Origin: Bacilli bacterium
GTDB lineage: Bacteria > Bacillota_I > Bacilli_A > Izemoplasmatales > Hujiaoplasmataceae
DNA length: 54,531 nucleotides
Assembly (NCBI GenBank): GCA_018399755.1
Contig: JAGYOE010000005.1
Location: forward strand, 1 to 54,531
Reading direction: 5' to 3'
The position numbers and the translations under genes are program-made. Shown piece by piece: positions 9,332 to 20,100 of this stretch (within the stretch, counting starts at the first letter, position 1; every line of letters begins with the position of its first letter). Below the pieces are notes generated by a model. That model was not told the DNA's origin and did no database searches. It was given only the letters and a program-made list of their open reading frames with translations.

Positions 9332-10277
9332 AAAGCTTTAAAACGAAAGGTTTTATCAGAATCAGCAGTATTTGCATTTATAAATAATAGGAACAATATT
9401 TGCATGGTTTACAGTCAGTCAGACACTACTGTAGACACTATGGAACTAATGTTACTGCTGCAGATAACCTATTGATTACAACATGATATGAACTAGCAAG
9501 TTAGCACTGATAACTCAGGGATGGCTACAGATAGTAATCTCTTGGGCCTTGACTATTGAACGCAATCAAATTACCAAACAAGAATACTAATTGAGACTGA
9601 TTGCTATATTATTTATATGATAATACTGAGCTGAAACAGACTGAGTTTAAAACCGCCACGGTTATTACTGCTAATTTCATGACGGTTTTGATGGTAAGGT
9701 CCCAAATTCAACACGATGGCCATCGTGAATTATCGCTGATATTAGTGGAACAAGAACAGTTCATCAGGATATTTCATTGAATTTAAGATTTTGCAGCATC
9801 AATCAGGTCCTGATCAACAATGATGGAAATTATTGGTTTAGATATCCGCTACCTCACCAGGAGTAAAAGCCGACGTAGCAACGTCAAAGAATGTCAGACT
9901 TGGCTGGATGATTCAGCTTAATTCTTACTGGCGCTGCTGTCAAATGTAGTGAAGTATCTATCTTGGTGCAATGACAATGATTATGACTATATTTTCTCGA
10001 TGCTGTATTTACAAGTGGAGCTTTAGGAGATAGTTTACAAGAAGTTGCTGATAATTTTACTCCTGCATAAAGTGGCACAACTTACAAACTGATGCTGCAG
10101 CTGGTGTTCTATTAATCGGGTGAACCAATGTGATCACAACAGATTTATACACAATGTGCTAAACAACACACCAAACATTAGTCACTGTCTGTATTTATAT
10201 TGAAGGCTGGGATGCACAAGCAGATAATTATTATTACTGAATCAATATTTAGTATCTCTTTCGGATTCAATCTATGA
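9328..10277 (+). CDS. TasA/camelysin-like secreted protein with SipW-type signal peptide (frameshifted)
   Basis: The start is ATG with one extra A inside it (9328-9331) behind AAAAGGAGA. The N terminus MKALKRKVLS..AVFAFI..GTIFAWFTVSQT is a short basic segment, one hydrophobic stretch and an AWF(T) end, as in SipW-cognate signal peptides. The mature part is rich in Thr, Asp and Asn with beta-like repeats (LTVDTMELNVTAADNLLI, ADISGTRTVHQD, FTSGALGDSLQEVADNFTP). The C-terminal stretch with TTDLYTMVLNN, VTVSVYIEGWDAQADN and FSISFGFNL resembles the TasA/camelysin fold. About 310 aa. Two SipW-like peptidases lie nearby. Probably a surface fibre subunit or cell-surface protein; camelysin-type protease activity is not evident. 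Many indels. Confidence 0.6.
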
Positions 10278-10537
10278 TCACATCATAATTATTTAGTAAT
10301 AAAATCATTTTAATATTGAAGCTTAAATGATATCTTTAATTCAAAATAATTAGGCGGTTGATGCAACTTGAGGACTCTAAGTTATGTTAATCCTATAGTA
10401 AAATTAAACTTATTTTTAGTCTTAGCAAAATTATGTATTTTTAATGGAAAAATAACCTATTTCGTGATTTTTCTGAAATACATGATGAAAACACATCATA
10501 TATAACAAATGTAAATCAATTACTTAGGATGAAAATA
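10278..10537 (+). other. Gap between TasA-like gene and first SipW gene
   Basis: 260 bases without a secure gene. It holds a weak hairpin (AATCATTT at about 10304 against AAATGAT at about 10326) and a broken frame from 10357 (MQLEDSKL, then LIFSLSKIMYF, then FRDFSEIHDENTSYITNVNQLLRMK) that runs up to the SipW start. This could be a small gene with errors or non-coding sequence; I cannot decide. Confidence 0.3.
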
Positions 10538-11208
10538 ATGGAAAAATGTCTAAGCAGAATAAAATGTATGGAAAAGGTTTAAATATTGCTTTTTATGTTG
10601 TTTTAGCGTCACTTTTTTATATGCAATGTTTGCGCTTTTTCAAAAGGAAGAAACCAACATTCTTCTTAGGATTATTTCTTTGGCTGCTCAGTCTGATTCA
10701 CGAAACCAACTTTGAAGAAGGGATTTAATTTCTCATTGATGGAAGATTTTTCCTGATTCTGCTGATTTAGAAGTCAAGATGTCATTACTATAAAGACTTT
10801 ATGATAAACCGATGAAGGAACGATTGCTTATTATAATACCCATAGAATTGTTAACGTTGATGATTCAGGGTCGGTACAAGATTTCACAAACTGGGTAAAG
10901 GTGTGGGACAATAACTCCAACAAACGATCCTGACAAACTACTGAAATGAAATTGTAGGTTGAGACAGAAAATAGTTGGATGAATTTTTTGGCAGTTTTGA
11001 AAAGATGGTTTTACTGGATTTGTTAAATCTGGTTTTAGGATTTTTCCTTATTAGTAGGTATTCATCGCGGGCTATTTAGTTTATGAAGCAATACGCTTTA
11101 TAAAGTTTATTTTGATTATGGTCAATAAAAAGCATGTATCGATCGTGTGAAATGCAAGAAGAAGCTATAAAAGAAGCCAAACGGCAGTTGGAGGAAGAGC
11201 AAAAATAA
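10538..11208 (+). CDS. sipW: SipW-like signal peptidase I, copy 1 (frameshifted)
   Basis: Type I signal peptidase of the SipW/archaeal-like branch, about 220 aa after frame joining. An N-terminal membrane segment (ALNIAFYVVLASLFYM-like, 10585-10625) is followed by the degraded catalytic-Ser region SDS..(M)KPTLKKGDLI (about 10690-10730), then IAYYNTHRIVNVDDSG and KGDNNPTNDPD, the conserved blocks around the second catalytic residue. A second membrane segment (FRIFPLLVGIIAGYLVYEAIRF, 11035-11100) precedes a charged tail MQEEAIKEAKRQLEEEQK. It would cleave the signal peptides of the TasA-like neighbours at the outer face of the membrane. The catalytic Ser codon itself is damaged in the raw sequence. 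Confidence 0.68.
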
Positions 11209-11249
11209 AATAAGCATTCCGACAATTAAACAATTACTGAGGCAATATA

Positions 11250-12859
11250 ATGAACGAATTTTCAAGATATTATGTGTAAGATTGTTTCTGAGCTATTTGG
11301 CAACATATTGTCTATTTTTGAAACAGTTCTTTGGGGATAACTTAATAAAGAAATCTTTTCAAATATTTCTACTTATTGGAATATTCTGATGGAAGAATCT
11401 GGAGATTTACTCTATACTTTGATTATAGTTGTTATCGTGATTATGATTAACATTTCATTATTTGTCTTCATTTTAATTAAGTTTTTCTTTGGTTAAGAAA
11501 GTATATTGCTTTAAAAATTGAAATCGAGAAACATGAATTAATAGAAGAAATTGCAAGTTTAAATGACGTTATAGACTTAATTGATGAGAAAAATCAAATA
11601 ATGGCTTTAAAAGTATCACAACTAGGTATTGGGGCCACTTCCTGGATAACGAATATCAGAAGGTCGCATATCTCAATCTCCAGGTGTGATAGCTTTTAAT
11701 CAACTGGGTTTGCGTGGACAGATGGTAGAGAACGTTATCAAAGGCAAGGATCTCTCAACAAAGGGTCAAGACCAATCACAACCTCAACCTAAAGGAGTCT
11801 CGCCTTGTTAAACTTATAGATGTTGATAATAAATATGCTGAGGATACGCATATTTATATGGAAGATGAAGATTATTTATCTTTAGAGGAATTAGTGAATC
11901 TCGTTTTGTTAATTTTTCTGCTTCAACCTGAAACTTATTATACGCCTAAACTTATATCAATATTTTTTGCAGGCATGGCTTCGTCAAAAAGTGGTTATTC
12001 TTGAAGGTATTTCAGGACTGGTAAAACATCTCTACCTTATGCAATGGCAAAGTTTTGAGAACAATGCATCCATTATTTCTGTTCAGCCTTCATGGCGTGA
12101 TAGAGCCGAAATTATTGATATTGAATGAATTTACAAAGCGTTTTAACGAAACTGATTTTTGAAAGCTTTATATGAAAGCATTTATCGAAAAGATGTTAAC
12201 TATACTGTTTTAGATGAATTAAACTTGGCACGTATCACTAATATTTTGCAAGAATTTTATCAATTATGGAAATGCCAAATCCCGCAGAGGAAAATTGATT
12301 TGGTACCTTGATTCTAAATCTTCGACCATTAAAGGTAATTAATGGAAATTACTGTACCTGAAAATGGCGGTTTTGTTGGAACTGCCAATAAGGATGATTC
12401 GAATATATACTATTACAGATAAAGTATATGACCGCGCAATTTCTCCTGAATTTGAGAATAAAGCAGAACCATTTAACGCACCAGAAACTGAACCTGTACA
12501 TATATCTCATACTTATTTACAAGAGTTGTTTGATGATGCTCAATATAATATCCAGTGAGTGAAGAATTATTAGAAAAATTTGATATTTTGATAAATTTGT
12601 ACAAAATAAATTTAAAGTTGTTGGAAAATAGAATTATGAATCATGCATAAGTTTGTCCCTGTCTTTGTGGCGTGTGGTGGAACTGAAGATGCAGGTTTGG
12701 ATTATATATTTGTTATAAAGTTTTACGTAAATTTGAAAGTCTTTAATTTGGCTTTCTTACAAGATGAACTAGAATTAGTCGCCCAAATCAGAAAGACTTT
12801 TGGTAAGAATAATTTCACAGAATCAGTTAATCAGATTTAGAGAATTTAAGCAAAAATGA
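11250..12859 (+). CDS. Membrane-anchored McrB-like AAA+ ATPase (frameshifted)
   Basis: About 530 aa in three parts. First, an N-terminal part with a strong membrane helix (LLYTLIIVVIVIMINISLF, 11410-11470). Second, a predicted coiled coil (ALKIEIEKHELIEEIASLND). Third, a AAA+ domain of the McrB/dynein-related type: Walker A GISGTGKTS (about 12009), SVQPSWRDRAEIIGYLNEF, Walker B VLDELNLARIEYYFAEFL (about 12210), sensor 1 FVGTANKDDSTFTITDKVYD with an arginine in DRA, and a C-terminal helical lid up to about 12840. The SVQPSWxD block and the DELNLAR Walker B match the McrB group better than MoxR chaperones. Its TGA overlaps the next gene's ATG. What it remodels is unknown; it sits among surface-protein genes, not next to an mcrC-type partner I could verify. 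Confidence 0.65.
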
Positions 12860-14389
12860 TTGAAGACAGTTCAAAGATGGAAAACCGCTAAAAACTACAT
12901 TATAAGAAAATTAATCGTCCGATAAAAAGTAAATCAAAGCATCATTTTGCAAAGCATTTTTTACAATTACTTGATGGTTCTGATTCTGAGTTTTATCAAA
13001 AAAGAATTAAGAGAAAAAGGATTTTAGATATTCATGACGGATGATGAGAAGATATCATTCCTGGTGATTGATAAATTAACAAGAAATCAATGTGAGACAT
13101 TAAAAATACAAGAGGTTGTGCCTGTTGAACGTGCTAAAATTGATGCGGATACAATCAGACATTTAGCGAGTCATTCAGACCAGTTAAAGTGCTGATAACA
13201 AAGGCAATATTGTTCCGAGTAAAGTGCTTACGTCTTATTGGGCGCATCAAGATTTAGAACTTATGAAAACTGCTTTTAAGATCTTTGGTTAATAAATTAT
13301 ATAATTTCATTCAATTACGATATCAACTCATTGTTGAAAATGCATATTGAATATATAAATTTTATGAAAATTAATTCGAAAATCAATTGAAGATGTACAA
13401 ATATTGGATTATGACATTACTTTAAGAATAAATCGAGAATAAAAGACGACGAAAATGGGAAGAATCAAGAACCTTAGAGAGAATGAATTGAACTTCCTAG
13501 AAAACCAATACAAAATTTAAAATGTTCCTCAATTTATGAATGAAATGTCAAAGCTTGCACCAGTTCGTTCTCCAATTATGATTACAAATATTATTAGAAA
13601 ATGTTGATTTTGCTAAATGTTATTATATGTGATTACATTGTATCATGTAGATAGAATTGGGCTATACTAGATATATTGATCGTGATGTTGTACTTGAAGA
13701 TAAATATGAGCTGAAGTTAAAAATGCTATGATGGTTTTGCTATGCAACTGTTGCGACATTAGTCAAGTGATGATTTTAATTTAAGTCCTGATAAGCCTTT
13801 AAATTATTTAAGAAGTAAAAGTTAAATCAGTTCAAGAATCGATAAGGATAAATTATCTTGAAGTTTGAGAATATGTTCCATGACATCATCGCTTAAATTA
13901 ATATTTTCTTGATAAAATACGATGTTAATAATGAACGCTTTAAAACTATGTGGCGATGTAAAATATCCCTGATGTAGCGAATCCATTAAGTTAATTTATA
14001 ACCATTTACAAGATATTGCTGACGTTGCCTTTAGTGATTTTATTGAACATAAATATAACCTTGAAGGTGAAAAGGATGTTCATAAAAAATAGAAATTCAA
14101 AAAGAATTATTAAAAGTTATCAAAGAAGTTGAACATATTAAAAGGAAAATTTAAAAGTTTTTAAAGTTATTAAAACTTTAGCACTTTTTAATCTTAAAAT
14201 TATAAAGAAGATTTAAACAAATCAAAGAAGAAGAAAAAGCCAAACAAGCCGCCTGAAGCTATTATAGTAATTGGAAAGGTTGGCTGAGCTTGATGGTAAA
14301 GCTGGCAAAATCACAAGGCAGAATGAAGAAGCTAACGAATTTTAGCAGAGGCTAAAAAATTAGAGAAAACAAAAATAATAATAAATTAG
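12856..14389 (+). CDS. DUF2357/PD-(D/E)XK-like partner of the AAA+ ATPase (frameshifted)
   Basis: A large protein of about 510 aa, badly interrupted. Recognisable blocks are FMTDDEKISFLVIDKLTRNQ (about 13030), VPVERAKIDADTIRHLASHS, then NIVPSKVLTSYWAHQDLELYENRFFKSLVNKLYNF near 13205-13305. The ..YENRF.K.LVN.L block with a preceding VPSKVL resembles DUF2357 proteins, which carry a restriction-nuclease-like fold and are often coded next to McrB-like ATPases. The C-terminal part (14050-14389) is Lys/Glu-rich, probable coiled coil, ending LAEAKKLEKTKI. Translational overlap with the ATPase (ATGA) supports a functional pair. Nuclease residues cannot be checked in this raw sequence. The family call rests on my memory of motif shape. 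Confidence 0.45.
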
Positions 14390-14402
14390 GAGAGGTATTT
14401 AT

Positions 14403-15001
14403 ATGAAGATTGCACTTGATTAGCGTTATTAATATATCAGTAATTTGACTGTTATCGCCTCTTTGCATGGTTAGAGTTACTAGGTCGCTCGATAAGGGGT
14501 ATCTTTAGTGCTAGTGTCAGTAAGATATCTATTGATTCTGGGCTAAGATATTTTTTTTTCGCCAGATGATATAAATTATACAGAAACTGAAGCCACCGAT
14601 ATTAGAGGTGCTGTTCCTGGTGACATGATATATTACTGATTGAAATAACAAATACTCAAAGTTTTCCTATTGAAGTTAATGTATATTTGTCTGGTTTTTA
14701 TTCCATTTATTTAGGTCCGGGTAGCTTATCCTAATTCTTTGACTCTATACGATGTTTTAGAATTTAATTCTTTTGTAGATGATACTGAAGTTATACCAAA
14801 ATACCCTTAGGTGATATATTGGCTGATGAGCCAAGTTTACCTGATGCAAGTATATCAATTTCTGGTGATTTTGTTGTTCAGCCGGGTGAAAAAGAACTGT
14901 ATATCTTATATTTAGTATAGATGGATCTGCGGGGGAACGAGTATTTTATAAAGGCATTACGATTAATAATATCTTAATTCAGTTTGAACAATCGGGGGTA
15001 A
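14403..15001 (+). CDS. Small secreted beta-rich protein, TasA-like (frameshifted)
   Basis: About 200 aa. AGGAGAGG precedes the ATG at 14403. The N terminus is a damaged hydrophobic segment ending near LFAWLELLG, followed by SPDDINYTETEATDIRGAVPGD, then EITNTQSFPIEVNVYLSGF, TLYDVLEFNSFVDDTEV and SISGDFVVQPGEK..YFSIDGSAGE, IN..LIQFEQSG. The alternating polar/hydrophobic pattern with the phrase for additional-interaction strands (PGD..Y.IEITNT) is that of secreted TasA/camelysin-type beta sandwiches. Probably a minor subunit or adaptor secreted through the neighbouring SipW peptidases. No catalytic motif seen. Confidence 0.5.
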
Positions 15002-15007
15002 GGGAAT

Positions 15008-15599
15008 ATGAGAGCTCAAAATCAATTATTAAGAGTATATTAATCATAGCATTTGTTATTGTTTTATCCATAACAGCAACACTCGCATGGACATCTTATT
15101 CTGGTATGGCAGCTGGAGCGATCAATTAGTGTAGGTGGTATTACATATACAGTCAATGGTGAAATGGTAGGAAGTGATACTTTATAAATCCACAATAAAG
15201 AATTACTAGTCGAAGATATTGCCGTCAATAATCTTTCAACTATTAATACGCAAATTCGTTTAAAAATAGAATATACTTTAATTGAAGATGGAATTACTAT
15301 GCAAAAATTTTATCAAAAATGATGTAGATGATGTTTTAGTGGTTCATTTGAAAATAATTTTATATTCGATCCAATTGATGGCTACTGGTATTGTCCTGAT
15401 AAAGTCTCATCATTGCTTCCTCAATCAAAGGTGTTATGGTTATTATTAATCCAATGTATTATGACGGATTTAAGGCCAGCAATGAATACAGTAATTTGCC
15501 AATTAGTATTTCAATTGTCTTACAAGCTAAACAAACCGATCATGTGACATGGGAAGAACTTGAAACCTATGATTTACAACAGGCCAACCAACGACATAG
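15008..15599 (+). CDS. Secreted protein with SipW-type signal peptide (frameshifted)
   Basis: About 195 aa. The start ATG at 15008 has a GGGGTAAGGG ribosome site that overlaps the end of the preceding gene. The frame-joined N terminus SIIKSILIIAFVIVLSITAT followed by LAWTSYSGMAAGAISVGGI is a clear SipW-cognate signal peptide. The mature part (TYTVNGEMVGSDT, LVEDIAVNNLSTINTQIR, LKIEYTLIEDGITMQ, NLPISISIVLQAKQTDHVTW) is beta-rich, and the aromatic DPIDGYWYCPDKVSSLLP lies in the middle. The C-terminal strand ISIVLQAKQTDHVTWEELE resembles the last strand of TasA-family subunits. It ends just before the AGGAGG of sipW copy 2, its likely processing enzyme. Confidence 0.58.
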
Positions 15600-15609
15600 G
15601 AGGATATCT

Positions 15610-16147
15610 GTGAAAATACTAAAAACTTTTGATTTATATACCTAATAGTTATATTGGGATTTTCGATGTTATTAGTTTTGCTTGGGATTCGCTTTAATTA
15701 ACAACAAAGTTCAAGCATTTTTAATCGTTCAATTCTCTATGTTCAGACCGAGTCAATGGAAGATACAATCATGGCTGGCGACATTATTATTATTAATCAA
15801 AATATGATAGTTTAGAAGTTGGTGATGTGGTTTCTTTTAGAAAATCTGACCAATTAAATATTATTATTACTCATAGAATTGTAGAGATAAATGGTGCGGG
15901 AGATAATCGTATTATTACGACAAAAGGTGATAACAATATAGTGATTGCTGATTGGGAGACCAATTTTAATGATGATTTGATTGTTGGAAAGTATAACGAT
16001 CAAAAATCTTCGTTTTTAGTTCAATATATAAAAAGTTTATTTTTATCAAATTTCAATATTATATTTATTATTATATTTATATTTTTTGTGATTGTCTTAG
16101 AAGCAATCAATATCATAAAATCTATTCAAGAACACAAGCAAAAATGA
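15610..16147 (+). CDS. sipW: SipW-like signal peptidase I, copy 2 (lightly frameshifted)
   Basis: About 180 aa. It starts at GTG 15610 behind a perfect AGGAGG. A membrane segment (IVILGFSMLLVLLGIRF) precedes the catalytic block YVQTESMEDTIMAGDIIIIN, where Ser of ESM is the expected nucleophile, then VGDVVSFRKS, IITHRIVEINGAG and TTKGDNNIVIADWE, and a C-terminal membrane segment (IIFIIIFIFFVIVLEAI). This is the ER/SipW branch, where His replaces the Lys of bacterial signal peptidases; the H of THRIVE is present. After the TGA at 16145 the same frame continues KELYIQELKEKLKK to 16192, possibly a real tail. Copy 1 is only distantly similar. Confidence 0.75.
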
Positions 16148-16204
16148 AAAGAATTATATATTCAAGAACTTAAAGAAAAACTAAAAAAATGAAAAGGATG
16201 ACTC

Positions 16205-17026
16205 ATGAAATTAACCGTACTAGCAAGTGGCCCTAGCGGAATGCCAGCTTATTTAGAATTTAAAGGAAAGAAATATTTAATTGACTGTGGTATTACTTAC
16301 AGACAATTAAAACTTAGATTGGAACAAACAAGAAAAAAACAATAGATGGCTTGTCAGGGATTTTTTAACCCATGAACATAGTGTGATCATTCAAGTGGTC
16401 TTAGGGTCTTATTAAACAATCATCAAGTACCAATATATTCAAGTGAAGGCACATTTAAGGGCTTCAGACAAGAGATACTGGCCACCGATCCATCATTAAT
16501 TCACTTTTTAAGAGAAGAAGAAATTTATGATTTTGAAGAATTTAATTTGATTCCCTTTAACACTTATCACGATGCAATAGAACCCATGGGATTTAAATTT
16601 ATTGAAGGAGAATCTAGTTTTGTTTACATGACTGATACTGGATAAGTTTTCCTTTAAGGAAATATGATTTGATTAAAAATGCGACTGCTTATATGTAATG
16701 AAAAAGTAAATTATGAATCGGAATTGTTAGAAAGTGAAAGACCATGGTTATTAAAAAGAAGAATTTTAGACTTATCAAGGACACTTATCAATGTGAAGAC
16801 AGTGCCAATATGATGACAGGTATTGGCAAGAATACTAAATATATTATATTACACATCTATCTGAAGATTGTAATATGCCAATCATCGCAAAAGAAACATA
16901 TGATATTTGTTTCCAGACAAAAATCATGTTTTAGAGCAATATCAGTTAATTATAGCCAAACAATATATGTCACTAAATGAAAATCATCATTTAGATTACT
17001 TTTGTTCTATTAAATATTTGTTTTAG
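16205..17026 (+). CDS. YycJ/WalJ-type metallo-beta-lactamase fold protein (frameshifted)
   Basis: About 265 aa. N terminus MKLTVLASGPSG..AYLEFKGKKYLIDCGIT, metal motif FLTHEHSDH (about 16363-16390), then PIYSSEGT, FNTYHDAIEPMGFKF, VYMTDTGY and a late block (N)YESELLES.RPWLLKRRILG with LSNEDSAN and LAHLSEDCNMP near 16850-16875. The order matches the WalJ/YycJ family of predicted MBL nucleases involved in DNA repair and cell-wall signalling in Bacillota. An AAAGGATG ribosome site precedes the ATG. It follows the sipW gene by about 55 bases without a visible promoter. Indels occur, but all metal-site segments can be found. Confidence 0.72.
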
Positions 17027-17072
17027 ATATTTGATTTTGCCTAATTATTGGCTAAATAATCTCAAAATCTAA

Positions 17073-17101
17073 TTGTCTTTAAACACTATTTGCGTTATAA
17101 T
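17073..17101 (+). promoter_or_regulatory. Promoter of nifJ
   Basis: TTGTCT (17073-17078), 17-base spacer, TATAAT (17096-17101). The distance to the nifJ start is about 50 bases, with AGGAGG at 17141. No leader structure is obvious. Confidence 0.7.
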
Positions 17102-17150
17102 GATAATGTATGAAATTGTGTTTTATTATAAATTTTTATAGGAGGTCAAT

Positions 17151-20100
17151 ATGTCTAAAAAGAAAGTATTCCAGTCAATGGACGGTAATCAAGCTGCAGC
17201 TTATACAGCTTATGCTTTTACTGAAGTTGCTGGTATTTATCCAATTACTCCATCATCTCCAATTCCGGAACATGTGGATAATTGGGCATCACAAGGAAAG
17301 AAGAATTTATTTGGAATGCCAGTTAGAGTTGTTGAAATGCAATCAGAAGCAGGTGCAGCTGGTACAGTACATGGTTCATTAATGGCTGGAGCATTAACAA
17401 CTACATTTACTGCATCACAAGGATTATTATTAAAAATTCCAAATATGTATAAAATTGCGGGTGAGTTATTGCCAGGTGTTATTCATGTAGCTGCTCGTTC
17501 ACTTGCTGCTCATGCATTATCAATATTTGGTGATCACCAAGATATTTATGCGACTAGACAAACTGGATTTGGCATGATAGCTTCAGGTTCAGTACAAGAA
17601 ACAATGGATTTAGGCGGTATAGCTCATTTAGCAGCGATAAAATCTAGTATTCCGTTTATGCATTTTTTTGATGGTTTTAGAACTAGCCATGAAGTTAATA
17701 AAGTTGAAGTAATGAATTATGATGTGTATGATCGTTTATTAGATAGAGAAGCGGTAAAAAAATTCCGTCAAAGAGGACTTAACTCAGCTAGCCCAAAAAC
17801 TATGGGAACTGCTCAAAATGATGATGTTTATTTCCAAGCAAAAGAAGTTCAAGAAAAATACTATCGCCCAATTCCAGATATAGTAAATAACTATATGGAA
17901 GAAATCTCTAAGGAAACTGGTAGAGAATATAAACCATTTGCTTATTACGGAGATCCTAAAGCGACAAGAATTATTGTAGCAATGGGTTCAGTAACTTCTG
18001 CAATTAAAGAAGTTGTAGACCAATTAAATGAAAACGGTGAAAAGGTTGGTTTAATTACTGTATATTTATATCGCCCATTTTCTAGTGAGTATTTCTTTAA
18101 TGTTTTGCCTGACACAGTTAAGAAAATTGCTGTATTAGATAGAACAAAAGAGCCTGGTTCTGCCGGAGAACCATTATATGTTGATGTAAAATCAATTTTT
18201 TATAATAGAAAAAATCAGCCAGAAATAGTTGGCGGACGCTACGGTTTATCAAGTAAAGATACTACACCAGACCAAATTTTAGCTGTTTACAAAAACTTAG
18301 CTGATGAAATGAAAGACAATTTTACTATCGGAATCAATGATGATGTAATGCATTCAAGTTTAGATCAAGACGAAAGATTAGATGTTACAGATAAAGAGAC
18401 TACTGAATTATTATTCTTTGGTTTAGGTAGTGATGGTACTGTAGGTGCTGTTAAAAATATCTCAAAAATAATTGGCGAATATACTGATTTATACGGCCAA
18501 GCTTATGCTTCATATGATTCTAAAAAATCAGGTGGAGTAACAAGAATGCATTTGCGTTTTGGTAAAAATCAAATTCGTTCAACTTATTTGGTTAATCACC
18601 CACATTTCGTTTCTTGTTCTCAAGAAAGTTATTTAACAAGATTTGATTTAATCAAGGGTATTAGAGAAAATGGTAGATTCTTACTAGCAACTCATAAACC
18701 TAAAGAAGAAATCGATGAATTATTGCCTAATAAAGTTAAAAAAATCTTAGCAGAGAGAAATGCTAAATTATATATTATCGATGCTTATAAGTTGGCTAAG
18801 GAAATTGGAAATGTAAAACTAGTTTCAACAATTATGCAATCTGCTTTCTTTAAATTAAACGAGCAGATTATGGATTTCAAAACTGCTCAAAAAGCTATGA
18901 AAGCATATGCGAAAAAATCATTTGCTAAAAAAGGCGAAGAGATTGTTGAAATGAATTATAAAGCAATTGATCATGGCGCAGATAAACTAGTTGAAGTAGA
19001 AGTAAAAGATGTGTGGAAAGATTTAGAAAAAGATCAAGAAGAAGAAGTTGAAGATAGACCAGATTTCGTTAAAAATGTTGCAGATAAAGTAAATGCTATT
19101 AACGGATATGATTTACCTGTATCAGCTTTTGAAGGAATTGAAGATGGTCAAATTCCAAACGGGACAGCGCGTTATGAAAAGCGCGGTGTGTCAGAAGTCG
19201 TTTCTACTTGGATGAGTGATAACTGTATCCAATGTAACCAATGTGCTTATGCATGTCCACATGCTTGTATAAGACCAATATTGGCTACTGATGAAGAAGT
19301 TAAAAATGCACCTGCAGATAAAGAATGGTTAGACGCAAAAGGTAAAGGATTAGAAGGACTAAAATATCGTATTCAAGTCTCAGTATTAGATTGTACAGGC
19401 TGTATGGTATGTGTTAATACTTGTCCCGCACCAAATAAAGCCTTGAAAATGACTCCTTTAGAAGATAACATAGAAGAAAAACAACATGTATTAGCTGATT
19501 ATTTATATAACGAAGTACCTTATAAAGGTGATTTAACAGGAAGAAACACTTACAAAAATGCTGTATTTAATCAACCATTATTTGAATTTTCTGGAGCTTG
19601 TGCAGGATGTGGTGAAACACCTTATATCCGTTTTGCTACACAATTATTTGGCGAGAGAATGGTAATTGCTAATGCAACAGGTTGTTCTTCAATTTATGGA
19701 GCTTCATTCCCTGCATCACCATATACTAAAAATAGTGAAAATCGTGGACCAGCTTGGGCTAACTCTTTATTTGAAGATAATGCTGAATATGGTTTTGGTA
19801 TGAAAATAGCACTTAATACTATTCGTGATAGAATGCAAACAATTATTTCTGATAATATGGATTCTTTTAGTAAAGAATTACAAGAATTGTTTAGTGAGTG
19901 GATAGAAAATCGAGAAGATGGAGATAAAACTCTAGAATTATCTCGCAAAATTATTCCACTATTAGAAAAAAGCAAATCAAAATATGCAAAGGATTTATTA
20001 GAAGTTAAAGATCATTTCGTAAAACAATCTAATTGGATTATCGGCGGAGATGGTTGGGCTTATGATATTGGATACGGTGGCTTAGATCATGTTATTGCAA

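Larger units (their letters stand above)
1740..17026. other. Indel-dense sequence block
   Basis: From near the start of livG to the end of the MBL gene, every gene needs several single-base insertions or deletions to be read through, while homology continues across each break. Genes before about 1740 and from 17151 on are intact. The change is abrupt. This is what uncorrected long-read sequence looks like. All products listed within this block are reconstructions, and exact ends may shift. Confidence 0.85.

Noticed and set aside
1740-17026. Gene decay producing a long pseudogene region
   Set aside because: Homology runs through every break, unrelated genes are all affected equally, and borders with intact genes are abrupt. 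Sequence error explains it better.
1740-17026. Alternative genetic code or programmed frameshifting
   Set aside because: TAA, TAG and TGA all interrupt the broken genes along with frame changes, while clean genes use TGA as a stop and contain no internal TGA. Recoding at so many sites without a common slippery motif is not plausible.
17110-17382. Open frame overlapping the start of nifJ in another frame
   Set aside because: Low-complexity Leu/Gln-rich translation, overlapped fully by the strongly conserved PFOR N terminus.
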